A stretch of 64,000 nt of DNA from the NCBI GenBank assembly GCA_047601665.1, contig JASGIT010000001.1, positions 124,001 through 188,000 of the forward strand, written 5' to 3'. Positions 43,827 through 52,268 of the stretch are shown one piece after another (the first letter of the stretch is position 1; each line of letters begins with the position of its first letter). The notes under the pieces are model-generated. The model saw only the letters and a program-made list of their open reading frames with translations, had not been told where the DNA came from and made no database searches. The stretch comes from JASGIT01 sp047601665 (lineage in GTDB: Bacteria; Pseudomonadota; Gammaproteobacteria; Burkholderiales; Burkholderiaceae_C). Both the position numbers and the translations under genes were made by a program.

Positions 43827-44145
43827 TTGCGGCCGACTTTAGCAAGGTCGGCGCGGCTCCCTTGTAGGGATACGCGCCGTGCTGTGCCGGGCAGCGGAAC
43901 TGGGCTTGTGCCTTGAAATCTGCGCAGGCACGTTCTTTACTACGGCCAGGGCCTCACGCTTGGGGGCGCGTGCGGATCGCTACCTGCATCAATCAGGAGT
44001 TTTTTTATTGAGCGCGCACCATCCCAGTGCCCCTTTCTCCAGGCGATTGGAAATGCACCATGCCGATGCACCTTTTCTAGTAAAAACCATGACAGCAGCC
44101 AGGCTTGGTTCTTGCTATTTTGGGTCTGCGAGAAAGGAAGCATCG
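43827..44145. promoter_or_regulatory. Divergent promoter region otsB / ATP-grasp gene
   Basis: 319 bp between two divergent operons without a gene of its own. An in-frame extension of the plus-strand gene exists from 43879 but has no family resemblance. GAAAGGAA lies 10 bp before the ATG at 44146 and serves as ribosome site. I see no clear promoter boxes. Confidence 0.5.
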
Positions 44146-45630
44146 ATGACCAAATTCGACGAGATGTACGAGACGCTGCCGCTGGAGAGCGGCAAGGTAC
44201 GGCAGCACTACCAGCAATACGCGCAATGGCTCAAGAACCAGCCCCTGGCCACCATGCAGGCGCGCCGCGCCGAGGCGGAGCTGATCTTCCGCCGCGTAGG
44301 TATCACCTTCGCCGTGTATGGAGAGAAGGATGAGGACGGCTCGGGCACCGAGCGGCTGATTCCGTTCGACCTGATCCCGCGCATCATCTCCGCCCCCGAA
44401 TGGGCGCGTATGCAGCGCGGCCTGGAGCAGCGCGTGACGGCGCTCAACCGCTTCATCCACGACGTCTACCACGACCAGGAAATCCTCAAGGCCGGCATCG
44501 TCCCGAGTGACCTGGTGCTGGACAACGCCCAGTACCGCCCCGAGATGCAGGGCGTGGACGTGCCGCTGAACACCTATGCGCACATTGCCGGCATCGACAT
44601 CGTGCGCGCCGCCAACCCAGACGGCAGCGGCGAGTACTACGTGCTGGAAGACAACCTGCGCGTGCCCTCGGGCGTGTCGTACATGCTGGAAAACCGCCGC
44701 ATGATGATGCGCCTGTTCCCCAGCCTGTTCAGCAGCCACGCCGTGGCCCCCGTGGCGCACTACCCCGACCTGCTGCTGGACACCCTGCGCGCCAGCGCCC
44801 CGGCCCACGCGGCCACCAACCCCACGGTGGTGGTGCTGACGCCCGGCATGTACAACAGCGCCTACTTCGAGCACGCCTTCCTCGCCCAGCAGATGGGCGT
44901 GGAACTGGTCGAGGGCCAGGACCTCGTGGTGCGCAACGACATGGTCTACATGCGCACCACCCAGGGCCTGCAGCGCGTGGACGTGATCTACCGCCGCGTG
45001 GACGACGACTTCCTCGACCCCCAGGTCTTCCGTCCCACCTCCACGCTGGGCTGCGACGGGCTCATGCGCGCCTACCGCGCGGGCAACGTGGCCATCTGCA
45101 ACGCCGTCGGCACGGGCGTGGCGGACGACAAGTCGGTCTACCCCTACGTGCCCGACATGGTGCGCTTCTACCTGGGCGAGGAGGCCATCCTCAAGAATGT
45201 GCCCACCAAGATCTGCCGCAAGCCCGAGGACCTGGCCTACACGCTGGCCCACATGGACCAGCTCGTGGTCAAGGAAGTGCACGGCGCGGGCGGCTATGGC
45301 ATGTTGATCGGCCCGGCCGCCACCAAGGCGCAGATCGAGGACTTCCGCGCCGCGGTCAAGGCCAACCCGGCGGGCTACATCGCCCAGCCCACGCTGAGCC
45401 TCTCCAGCAGCCCCACTTACGTGGAAAGCGGCATCGCGCCGCGCCACATCGACCTGCGCCCCTTCGTGCTCAGCGGCAAGCGCGTGCAGATGGTGGCCGG
45501 CGGCCTCACGCGCGTGGCGCTCAAGGAGGGCTCGCTGGTGGTCAACTCATCGCAAGGCGGCGGCACCAAGGACACCTGGGTGCTGCGCGGGGCGGGCGAG
45601 TCCGTCGAACCCGGCGTGGCCGACCAGTAA
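44146..45630 (+). CDS. Circularly permuted ATP-grasp protein
   Basis: 494 aa. Family features are FRRVGITFAVYG, LNRFIHDVYHDQEILKAG, YYVLEDNLRVPSGVSYMLENR, VDVIYRRVDDDFLDP, and the ATP-grasp part VVKEVHGAGGYGMLIGP. These proteins (DUF404/DUF407) are almost always encoded with an alpha-E protein, as here 40 bp downstream. The pair is thought to make or modify a peptide-like product, often together with transglutaminase-like genes, which are absent here. The ATG at 44146 is chosen since all conserved residues follow it. Confidence 0.9.
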   Translation: MTKFDEMYETLPLESGKVRQHYQQYAQWLKNQPLATMQARRAEAELIFRRVGITFAVYGEKDEDGSGTERLIPFDLIPRIISAPEWARMQRGLEQRVTALNRFIHDVYHDQEILKAGIVPSDLVLDNAQYRPEMQGVDVPLNTYAHIAGIDIVRAANPDGSGEYYVLEDNLRVPSGVSYMLENRRMMMRLFPSLFSSHAVAPVAHYPDLLLDTLRASAPAHAATNPTVVVLTPGMYNSAYFEHAFLAQQMGVELVEGQDLVVRNDMVYMRTTQGLQRVDVIYRRVDDDFLDPQVFRPTSTLGCDGLMRAYRAGNVAICNAVGTGVADDKSVYPYVPDMVRFYLGEEAILKNVPTKICRKPEDLAYTLAHMDQLVVKEVHGAGGYGMLIGPAATKAQIEDFRAAVKANPAGYIAQPTLSLSSSPTYVESGIAPRHIDLRPFVLSGKRVQMVAGGLTRVALKEGSLVVNSSQGGGTKDTWVLRGAGESVEPGVADQ

Positions 45631-45670
45631 GCCCGCACACAGCCCCCTACGCACCTGAGGAATTCTTTTT

Positions 45671-46624
45671 ATGCTGAGCCGCACCGCCGACCATTTGTTC
45701 TGGATGTCCCGCTACACCGAGCGGGCCGAAAACACCGCGCGCATGTTGAACGTGAACTACGAAACGTCCATGCTGCCCCAATCGCAAGAGGCTGCCACCA
45801 AGGGGTGGAAAAGCGTGCTGTCCATCAGCGAGCTGCTGCCCGCCTATCACCAGCGCCACGACAAGATCACGCGCGAAGGCGTGCTGCACTTCATGGTGGC
45901 CGACGAGACCAACCCGTCGTCCATCCTCTGCTGCCTGCAAGCCGCGCGCGAGAACGCGCGCGCCGTGCGCGGCGCGCTCACCACCGAGCTGTGGGAAACG
46001 CAGAACACCACCTGGCTGGTGATGCAGCGCTACCTGCGCGAAAAGCGCCTCGAAGCCGATCCGGGGCAGTTCTTCGAATGGGTCAAGCACCGCTCGCACG
46101 TGTCGCGCGGCGTGGTGGTGGGCACCATGCTGCAGGACGACTCGTTCAACTTCGTGCGCCTGGGCACCTACCTGGAGCGGGCAGACAATACGGCGCGCCT
46201 GCTGGACGTGCGCTTCCACGCCATCACCAACGACCACTACGGCCTGGAGCGCCAGGCGGCGGACTTCGACTTCTACCACTGGAGCGCCATCCTGCGCAGC
46301 GTCTCGGCCTTCGAGGTCTACCGCAAGACCTACCGCAACGTCATCACGCCCGAGCGCGTGGCCGAAATGCTCATCCTGCGCCGCCCCATGCCGCGCTCGC
46401 TGCACGCCTGCATGGCCGAGGTGGCGCAAAACCTTGACGCTCTGGCGAATGACTATTCCGCCGAAACCCAGCGCCAGGCGGGGCTGCTGCTGTCCGAACT
46501 GCAATACGGCCGCATTGACGAAATCCTGGCCCAGGGGCTGCACGCCTTCCTGACCCGATTCCTCGACCGGGTGAACAGCCTGGGCGCGGGCATCAGCCGG
46601 GACTTCCTCACGGGGCACGACTAA
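45671..46624 (+). CDS. Alpha-E domain protein
   Basis: 317 aa, almost entirely alpha-helical. The start MLSRTADHLFWMSRYTERAEN with the conserved W-x-x-R-Y-x-E-R-A motif is diagnostic of alpha-E proteins (DUF403). YLERADNTARLLDV repeats the motif near residue 170. It is the partner of the upstream ATP-grasp protein in a two-gene operon. Its stop is followed by the terminator region of the convergent tmRNA gene. Confidence 0.92.
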   Translation: MLSRTADHLFWMSRYTERAENTARMLNVNYETSMLPQSQEAATKGWKSVLSISELLPAYHQRHDKITREGVLHFMVADETNPSSILCCLQAARENARAVRGALTTELWETQNTTWLVMQRYLREKRLEADPGQFFEWVKHRSHVSRGVVVGTMLQDDSFNFVRLGTYLERADNTARLLDVRFHAITNDHYGLERQAADFDFYHWSAILRSVSAFEVYRKTYRNVITPERVAEMLILRRPMPRSLHACMAEVAQNLDALANDYSAETQRQAGLLLSELQYGRIDEILAQGLHAFLTRFLDRVNSLGAGISRDFLTGHD

Positions 46625-46704
46625 GGGGTTGGGAGTGCACCGATCGGTGCGATTTCCGTGCGAAATCGGTGCGATTTTCAAGACACCGAGCGACACTTCA
46701 GGGC

Positions 46705-46748
46705 AAAGAAAAACCGCCACACACCTTGTATTTCAGTGTGTGGCGGTG
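46705..46748 (-). terminator. Intrinsic terminator of ssrA
   Basis: CCGCCACACAC (46714-46724) pairs with GTGTGTGGCGG (46736-46746). Read on the minus strand, the stem is followed by TTTTTCTTT at 46705-46713. It lies just past the tmRNA 3' end; the stem could also stop the convergent alpha-E transcript. Confidence 0.88.
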
Positions 46749-46755
46749 TCTTGAG

Positions 46756-47132
46756 TGGTGGAGCTGGCGGGAATTGAACCCGCGTCCGCAAGCCTTCTTC
46801 GGGCAGATCTACATGTTTAGCGGTCTGTTTTGGATCTCGCCTCTGGCATCGCGCAGGCGCACGCTATGCCAAAAGCCAGCACCCTTGGATCTCGCCACGC
46901 GCCAAGGTGCCCGGTGCGCGGCCAGCTGATGTGGATTCCCTTGCAGCCGGGAGGCCTTGCGGCCCCCTTGCCCAGCCCATCAGCGTGCTGTTGCAAGGCT
47001 CACCGGTTTAAGCGGCGAGTGCGAAACGTTCGTCGTTTGCAGTTAGTTTTTTGAATGGAGATTTACGAGCGTCACTCAAGCTCGACATGCACCACGCCGA
47101 TTCCGAACCCACGTCGAAACCAGGGCAGCCCC
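46756..47132 (-). ncRNA. ssrA: tmRNA (ssrA)
   Basis: Transfer-messenger RNA that rescues stalled ribosomes. The 3' end in the minus sense reads TTCAATTCCCGCCAGCTCCA then CCA (46756), and the 5' end GGGGCTG (47132) pairs with it to form the acceptor stem, followed by TGGTTTCGACG. The tag reading frame lies at 47008-47040 and encodes ANDERFALAA-stop, preceded by CTAACTGCAAAC. Length is about 377 nt. Whether the CCA is genome-encoded is seen directly. It lies 12 bp downstream of gph on the same strand. Confidence 0.97.
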
Positions 47133-47144
47133 TTGGCCCTCATT

Positions 47145-47819
47145 CTACGCCCTGCCAATCAATGGCAGGAGTTCCAAGGGGTTATGGATGGCCGCATCCG
47201 CGCCCCAGGCGTGGGCATTCTGGTTGTGGCCCAGGTAGCCGTACAGGGCGGCGACCGTGCCCATGCCAGCAGCATGGCCCGCCTGGATGTCGCGTTCATC
47301 ATCGCCCACGTAGATGCAGGCGCTGGGCGCCACGCCCAGGCGCGCGGCGGCTTCGAGCAGCGGCGCAGGGTGGGGCTTGGCGTGGGGCGTGGTGTCGCCG
47401 CTAACCACCGCGCCGACGGTGGCGAACAAGTCCATGCCGCGCGTGAGCGGCTCGGCAAAGCGGGCCACCTTGTTGGTGACCACGCCCCAAGGCAGGCGAT
47501 GGTGCACGATGCGCTGCAGCAGTTGCGGCACGCCCTCGAAGGCATAGGTGCGTTCGGTCATGCAGGCTTCGTAGTTATTCAGAAACTCGTCGCGCAGCGC
47601 CGGAAAGTCGGGGTGGTCGGTTGCCATGCCGAAGGCGGCGTCCAACATGCCCCGCGCGCCTGCGCCGGCCAGGGGCCGGTAGCGGGCGAGCGGCAAGGAG
47701 GGCAGGCCCCGGGCGACGCGCATTTTGTCGGCGGCAGCGCCGAGGTCGGGCGCGCTGTCGATCAGGGTGCCGTCCAGGTCGAACAGCACCGCCTGGATAT
47801 GGGCGAACGGGGCGCTCAT
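47145..47819 (-). CDS. gph: Phosphoglycolate phosphatase (HAD family)
   Basis: 224 aa. HAD motif I AVLFDLDGTLIDSAPDL, motif II region WGVVTNKV, and motif IV IYVGDDERDIQAGHAAGM are seen. In this position after ubiG, beta-proteobacterial Gph-like proteins clear 2-phosphoglycolate from DNA repair. Some have been linked to muramyl-acid recycling (MupP), so the substrate is not certain. The ATG at 47819 overlaps the ubiG stop by 4 bp. Confidence 0.9.
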   Translation of the reverse strand: MSAPFAHIQAVLFDLDGTLIDSAPDLGAAADKMRVARGLPSLPLARYRPLAGAGARGMLDAAFGMATDHPDFPALRDEFLNNYEACMTERTYAFEGVPQLLQRIVHHRLPWGVVTNKVARFAEPLTRGMDLFATVGAVVSGDTTPHAKPHPAPLLEAAARLGVAPSACIYVGDDERDIQAGHAAGMGTVAALYGYLGHNQNAHAWGADAAIHNPLELLPLIGRA

Positions 47820-48526
47820 GCGGCCCTCCGGGTGGCAATGAGGTAGTTGACGCCGGTGTCCGCGCTGAGCCAGTAGCGGCGCGTGAGGGGGTTGTATTCC
47901 AGGCCGCGCGTCTCTTGCAGGTCCAGCCCTGCCGTGCGGCAGAAGTGCGCGAGTTCGCTGGGTTTGATGAATTTGGCGTACTCGTGCGTGCCGCGCGGCA
48001 GCATATGGAGCACGTATTCCGCGCCCACGATCGCGAGCAGGAAGGCCTTGGCGTTGCGGTTGATGGTGGAGAAGAACACCCAGCCGCCCGGCTTGACGAG
48101 CCGTGCGCAGGCTTGCACCACCGAGGCGGGGTCGGGCACGTGTTCGAGCATTTCCATGCAGGTGACGGTGTCGTACTGCCCTGGCTGCTCGGCGGCCAGC
48201 GCCTCGGCGCTGACTTCGCGGTAGCGGATGTTCGGCGTCTGCGCTTCGATGGCGTGGAGCTGGGCCACGCGCAGCGCCTTGGTGGCAAGGTCGATGCCGG
48301 TGACGTTGGCGCCTTTGTGCGCCATCGAATCCGCGAGGATGCCGCCGCCGCAGCCCACGTCGAGCACGTTCTGCCCTTGGAGCGGCGACAGCGCCTGGAT
48401 CCAGTCCAGGCGCAGCGGGTTGATCTGGTGCAGGGGGCGGAATTCGCTTTCGGGGTCCCACCAGCGGTGGGCCAGTTCGGAGAACTTGGCCAGTTCGGCC
48501 GGATCGGCGTTGACGGTGTCGCTCAT
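47816..48526 (-). CDS. ubiG: UbiG, ubiquinone O-methyltransferase
   Basis: 236 aa SAM-dependent methyltransferase that makes both O-methylations of ubiquinone synthesis. N terminus FSELAHRWWDPESEFRPLH is typical of UbiG. SAM-binding motif VLDVGCGGGILADSMA, then EMLEHVPDPASVV and GGWVFFSTINRNAKAF are conserved, and LEYNPLTRRYWLS lies near the end. Co-transcribed with gph (4-bp overlap). Confidence 0.96.
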   Translation of the reverse strand: MSDTVNADPAELAKFSELAHRWWDPESEFRPLHQINPLRLDWIQALSPLQGQNVLDVGCGGGILADSMAHKGANVTGIDLATKALRVAQLHAIEAQTPNIRYREVSAEALAAEQPGQYDTVTCMEMLEHVPDPASVVQACARLVKPGGWVFFSTINRNAKAFLLAIVGAEYVLHMLPRGTHEYAKFIKPSELAHFCRTAGLDLQETRGLEYNPLTRRYWLSADTGVNYLIATRRAA

Positions 48527-48588
48527 GCCGGGATTGTCCTTGAATCCGGGCCCGTTCCCAATGAGGCGGGCACCTGGGCACCCGAAGC

Positions 48589-49131
48589 TCAGTCCAGCGC
48601 CAGCAGCACGCCCTGCCCGTCGCCAATGGGCACCACGTCGCAGTTGTCCCCCGGGCCGCCGCGGTCTACCACCAGAAAACGCGCAGGCCCGCCCAACGCG
48701 ATCAGCGAGTGGTGCCAGACCCCGCTCCGGTAGTTCACGCCCTGGCGGCCATTGGTGATGAAGGCGCGCAGGTCGCCCGGCTCCACGCGCTCGCCTGCCG
48801 GGGCCACCACCACCACGAAGGGCTGCGGCTCCAGCGGCACGAAAGCCTGGCTGCCCAGCGGGTGGCGCTCCATCTCCGTCAGGCGCAGCGGCAATGCATA
48901 GGGCAAGCCGTGGAACAGATTGATGAGCGCATGGCCCTCTTCGCCGGTCTCCACGCGGGCCAGAGCGTGGTAGCGCTCGGTCATGCCGTTGTTGATGGGC
49001 AGGGGCGCGTGGCCTTCGCTGTCGATCACGTCGCCAAAGTCGGCAAAGGCGGCGGCCGTCAAGGGCTGCACACGCAGGCGGAACATGCCGCCCTCGTCGG
49101 GCTGGGCGGCGCTTTGAACAGAGGAGCTCAT
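48589..49131 (-). CDS. allA: AllA, ureidoglycolate lyase
   Basis: 180 aa, a cupin-fold enzyme that splits ureidoglycolate to glyoxylate and urea in purine/allantoin use. Conserved parts are FADFGDVIDSEG, the substrate-site strand FVVVVAP, ITNGRQGVNYRSGVWHHSL with its paired His, and FLVVDRGGPGDNCD. The ATG at 49131 gives the usual family length. Divergent from an MFS permease gene; a GGT-N3-ACC operator lies 15 bp upstream of its start. Confidence 0.93.
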   Translation of the reverse strand: MSSSVQSAAQPDEGGMFRLRVQPLTAAAFADFGDVIDSEGHAPLPINNGMTERYHALARVETGEEGHALINLFHGLPYALPLRLTEMERHPLGSQAFVPLEPQPFVVVVAPAGERVEPGDLRAFITNGRQGVNYRSGVWHHSLIALGGPARFLVVDRGGPGDNCDVVPIGDGQGVLLALD

Positions 49132-49145
49132 GGGTCTAATCCTAT

Positions 49146-49156
49146 TGGTATTACCA
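49146..49156. promoter_or_regulatory. FadR/GntR-type operator, site 1
   Basis: TGGTATTACCA is a perfect palindrome around ATT, of the form TGGT-N3-ACCA known for FadR-subfamily GntR regulators. It sits 15 bp before the allA start and is likely bound by the regulator encoded at 50652. Confidence 0.65.
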
Positions 49157-49258
49157 GTATGAATCGTAGACAAACCCCTTGTCAAACGGCAATGCATAAG
49201 GGGAAGCACGGATGTGAATCAGGCCTCGCTCATCGTATGGTTCAACCAAATTTCATAC

Positions 49259-49269
49259 CGGTCATACCA
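49259..49269. promoter_or_regulatory. FadR/GntR-type operator, site 2
   Basis: CGGTCATACCA has the same GGT-N3-ACC core as site 1 and lies 27 bp before the permease ATG. Two sites in one divergent gap suggest coordinate control of allA and the permease. Confidence 0.6.
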
Positions 49270-49295
49270 GTTAAACAACACAAGGACCCTTCCCT

Positions 49296-50627
49296 ATGCC
49301 ATCCCAGTCTCCCTCCTCTGCCGCCGCAGCGGCCTCGCTGGCCGACGAGACGCCAGCGGAAAGCGCCGTCTACCGGAAGGCGGCCTGGCGGCTGATGCCG
49401 TTCATCATGGCCTGCTACGTGGCAGCCTATCTGGACCGCGTGAACGTCGGCTTCGCCAAGCTGCACATGCTGGCCGACCTGCACTTCAGCGAAGCCATGT
49501 ACGGCCTGGGCGCGGGGCTGTTCTTCATCGGCTACTTTTTCTTCGAGGTACCCAGCAACCTGCTGATGCACCGCATCGGGGCCAAGGCCACCATCGCGCG
49601 CATCATGATCATGTGGAGCCTGATCTCGGCGGCGATGGTGTTCGTCACCACGCCCGCCATGTTCTACGCGCTGCGCTTTCTGCTGGGCGTGGCCGAGGCG
49701 GGCTTCTACCCCGGCATGATCCTGTACATGACGTACTGGTTTCCGTCGTACCGCCGGGCGCGCATGGTGGCGCTGTTCATGTGCGCGATTCCGGTCTCGG
49801 GCATCATCGGCGGGCCGCTGTCGGGCGGCATCATGGACTGGATGCAGGGCATGGCGGGTCTGCGCGGCTGGCAGTGGCTGTTCCTGATCGAGGCCCTGCC
49901 CTCGCTGGTGCTGGGCCTCAGCGTGCTCTGGTATCTGGACAACGGCATCCGCAGCGCGCGCTGGCTGACGGAAGACGAAAAGACGCTGCTGGAGCGCAAC
50001 ATCGCCCGTGAAAACGCCGCCAAGGGCGACCAGAGCCACGTCACGCTGCGCGCCCTGCTGGCCGACCCGCGCATCGTCAAGATGGCGGTGATCTGCTTTT
50101 GCACCGTGATGGGCCAGTACGGGCTGACCTTCTGGCTGCCCACGCTGGTGGCCCAGTCGGGCGTGCAGGGTGCCTTCCACATCGGCGTGCTGACGGCCAT
50201 CCCGTTCCTGGCCGCCGCCATTGCCATGAACCTGGTCAGCCGCAGTTCGGACCGCCGGCGCGAGCGCCGCTGGCACATGATCGTGCCCTTCTGCGCGGGG
50301 GCGCTGGGGCTCACGCTGTCGGCGCTGTGGCAGGGCAACGTGGCCCTGTCGCTGGCCGCGCTGGCGCTGGCGGCCGCGGGCAGCCTGTCCACCTCGCCGC
50401 TGTTCTGGAGTCTGCCCACGGCCATCCTGTCGAGCACGGGCGCGGCGGCGGGCATTGCCATGATCAACTCCTTCGCCAACCTGGCGGGCTTCGTCAGCCC
50501 CTACATGATCGGTGTGATCAAGGACGCGACGCACAGCACCAACGCCGCCATGTACGTGCTGGCCGGGGTGCTGCTGCTGGGGGCGGTGCTGACGTACACC
50601 ATTCCGGCCAAGCTGGTGAACAAGTGA
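49296..50627 (+). CDS. MFS transporter, anion:cation symporter type (probably ureide/allantoate-related)
   Basis: 443 aa with 12 predicted membrane helices. YVAAYLDRVNVGFAKLHM in helix 1 and GLFFIGYFFFEVPSNLLMHR are signatures of the ACS/phthalate-permease family of MFS proteins. FLLGVAEAGFYPGMILYMTYWFP follows (split motif: LGVAEAGFYPG). The position between allA and the FadR-type regulator suggests import of allantoate or a related ureide; this is inference. Start ATG follows a GGACCCTTCCC leader without a strong ribosome site. Confidence 0.9.
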   Translation: MPSQSPSSAAAAASLADETPAESAVYRKAAWRLMPFIMACYVAAYLDRVNVGFAKLHMLADLHFSEAMYGLGAGLFFIGYFFFEVPSNLLMHRIGAKATIARIMIMWSLISAAMVFVTTPAMFYALRFLLGVAEAGFYPGMILYMTYWFPSYRRARMVALFMCAIPVSGIIGGPLSGGIMDWMQGMAGLRGWQWLFLIEALPSLVLGLSVLWYLDNGIRSARWLTEDEKTLLERNIARENAAKGDQSHVTLRALLADPRIVKMAVICFCTVMGQYGLTFWLPTLVAQSGVQGAFHIGVLTAIPFLAAAIAMNLVSRSSDRRRERRWHMIVPFCAGALGLTLSALWQGNVALSLAALALAAAGSLSTSPLFWSLPTAILSSTGAAAGIAMINSFANLAGFVSPYMIGVIKDATHSTNAAMYVLAGVLLLGAVLTYTIPAKLVNK

Positions 50628-50651
50628 CAGCTGCGGGGCTAAGATTCCCGC

Positions 50652-51356
50652 ATGGAATCCAGCCCCAACGTCGCCGTCGCCAGCCACGCCGCCCGCGTCA
50701 TCCGCGAATGGATAGAGGGCGGCCAGTACGCCGCCGGCTCGCTGCTGCCCTCGCAGCGCGATCTGTCCGAGCAATTGGGCATCAGCCGCACCTCGCTGCG
50801 CGAGGCGCTGTCCACGCTGCAAGGGCTGGGGCTGGTCGTGGCGCGGCCCGGCAAGGGCATGTACGTGACCGAAGCGCCCGCAGCAGCGGAAGCCCCCGCC
50901 GCCGAAGCCTGGCGCTTCGCCGACTCCCACGCGCTCACCGACGTGTACCAGCTGCGCTATGCGCTGGAAGGCTTTGCCGCGCGCCTGGCGGCTTTGGTCG
51001 TGCAGCCCGAAGACGTAGCGGCCCTGACGGCCAACCTGCACGCCCTGCGGCAGCACATCGAGGCAGCGGACTTCGCCCAGGCCAGCCGCCTGGATTTTGA
51101 ATTTCACCTGCAGATCGCCACCATCTCGGGCAACCGCGCCCTGGCCGACGTGCTGCGCGGCAGCGGCGACGTGATGCAGGAAAGCCAGCGCCTGCCGTTC
51201 TACAAACGCGGCGCGCGCCACGCCACCTGCGAGGAACATGCGGCCATCATCGACGGGCTGGCGCAAGGGCGGCCCGAACTGGCGCAACAGGCCATGGCCA
51301 CGCACATCGTGCAGGCCGCCCAGCGCGCGGGGGTGCACTTCCCCACGGGCTGCTAG
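50652..51356 (+). CDS. FadR-subfamily GntR regulator
   Basis: 234 aa. N-terminal winged helix: IREWIEGGQYAAGSLLPSQR, LSEQLGISRTSLREALSTL, GLGLVVARPGKGMYV. The C-terminal FCD domain is helical, with YQLRYALEGFAARLAAL, the metal-ligand region DFEFHLQIA and EEHAAIIDGLAQG, and AMATHIVQA. It begins 24 bp after the permease gene. Its likely operators are the two GGT-N3-ACC sites between allA and the permease gene. Confidence 0.93.
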   Translation: MESSPNVAVASHAARVIREWIEGGQYAAGSLLPSQRDLSEQLGISRTSLREALSTLQGLGLVVARPGKGMYVTEAPAAAEAPAAEAWRFADSHALTDVYQLRYALEGFAARLAALVVQPEDVAALTANLHALRQHIEAADFAQASRLDFEFHLQIATISGNRALADVLRGSGDVMQESQRLPFYKRGARHATCEEHAAIIDGLAQGRPELAQQAMATHIVQAAQRAGVHFPTGC

Positions 51357-51358
51357 CC

Positions 51359-51402
51359 CTTTACCATAAAGCGCCAGCAGCTATTCTTTTAATAGCTAAG
51401 AC
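51359..51402 (+). repeat. Dispersed palindromic repeat, copy 2 (short form)
   Basis: CCATAAAGCGCCAGCAGCTA followed by TTCTTTTAATAGCTA. It keeps the AGCGC-AGCAGCTAT block but lacks the GGCCTCCAGCCC block of the longer copies. It lies directly after the GntR gene stop. Confidence 0.6.
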
Positions 51403-51521
51403 AATGGCGCGAAAGGCCGCCATTTCCAGCCATCGCCCCTTCCCGCATTGCCTATGCTGCCCCCAGCGCCAGGGCGGGGCGCGGGACTGTCCCGCGCTGC
51501 CCGGCGGCAGGAGCACACCCC

Positions 51522-52268
51522 ATGACGATCAAGGTCGGTTCGACCAGCGTGCCATCGGCGCTGGCGCAAAAGCAGTCCAAAGACCAGGACACCACGGCGC
51601 AGGACGCCAGCCAAGCGTCCATCCTGAACGCTTCGCCGCTGGCGCAGGCCCACAAGCGGATCGGCTCGCAGGTGCAGGCGACGACCGCCACCTTGTCCAC
51701 CCTGGGCCAGTTCAAGTCCGCCATGGCCGACCTGAAAACGGCCGCCTCGGCGTTGAACAACCCTGCCGGGGCGGACAACACGCAGAGCCTGATGGAAAAA
51801 TTCGTGGCGGCCTACAACGCGACGGTGAAGGCCGCGGGGACCAGCGGCCAGAACGCCTCCGCGGACACCAGCGTCGCCCGCGAGCTGCGGCAAATGCGCA
51901 CCGCCCTGCACGACGCGGGCGGGGCCAGCCTGTCGAGTCTGGGGCTCAGCCTGGGCAAGGACGGCACGCTGGCGCTGGACCGTGCGGCGCTTGAGAAAAA
52001 CCTGCAAAGCAACGCCGCCGGCACGGTGGCCGCCTTGGGCCAGTTGGGCCAGCGCGTGGCGGGCGCCGCCGACAAGGCCTTGGCGCAAAACGGCCACCTG
52101 AACACGTCGCTGGAGCGCCTGGGCGACAAGAACAAGGCGCTCCAGCACCAACAGGACCTGATGGTGGACGCCGCGTCGCAGTTGAACAGCCTGTTCTCAG
52201 CATCCACCGCCGCGCCGGTCACAGGCTGGAGCCAGAAGGCGCTCAGCGCCTATTTGACCCAGTATTGA
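51522..52268 (+). CDS. Short FliD-like (flagellar hook-associated protein 2-like) protein
   Basis: 248 aa. STLGQFKSAMADLKTAASAL resembles the N-terminal region of FliD, and LGLSLGKDGTLALDRAALEKNL resembles the C-terminal FliD_C part (these stretches lie at about residues 58-78 and 140-165). True FliD is 450 aa or more; the whole variable central domain is missing. No flagellar genes are nearby. It may be an independent minimal cap-like protein or a diverged relic. The 3' end overlaps the convergent MFS gene by 26 bp. Confidence 0.6.
   Translation: MTIKVGSTSVPSALAQKQSKDQDTTAQDASQASILNASPLAQAHKRIGSQVQATTATLSTLGQFKSAMADLKTAASALNNPAGADNTQSLMEKFVAAYNATVKAAGTSGQNASADTSVARELRQMRTALHDAGGASLSSLGLSLGKDGTLALDRAALEKNLQSNAAGTVAALGQLGQRVAGAADKALAQNGHLNTSLERLGDKNKALQHQQDLMVDAASQLNSLFSASTAAPVTGWSQKALSAYLTQY

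Noticed and set aside
43879..44145. 89-residue N-terminal extension of the ATP-grasp protein
   Set aside because: No family resemblance; the ATG at 44146 has a ribosome site and starts conserved sequence.
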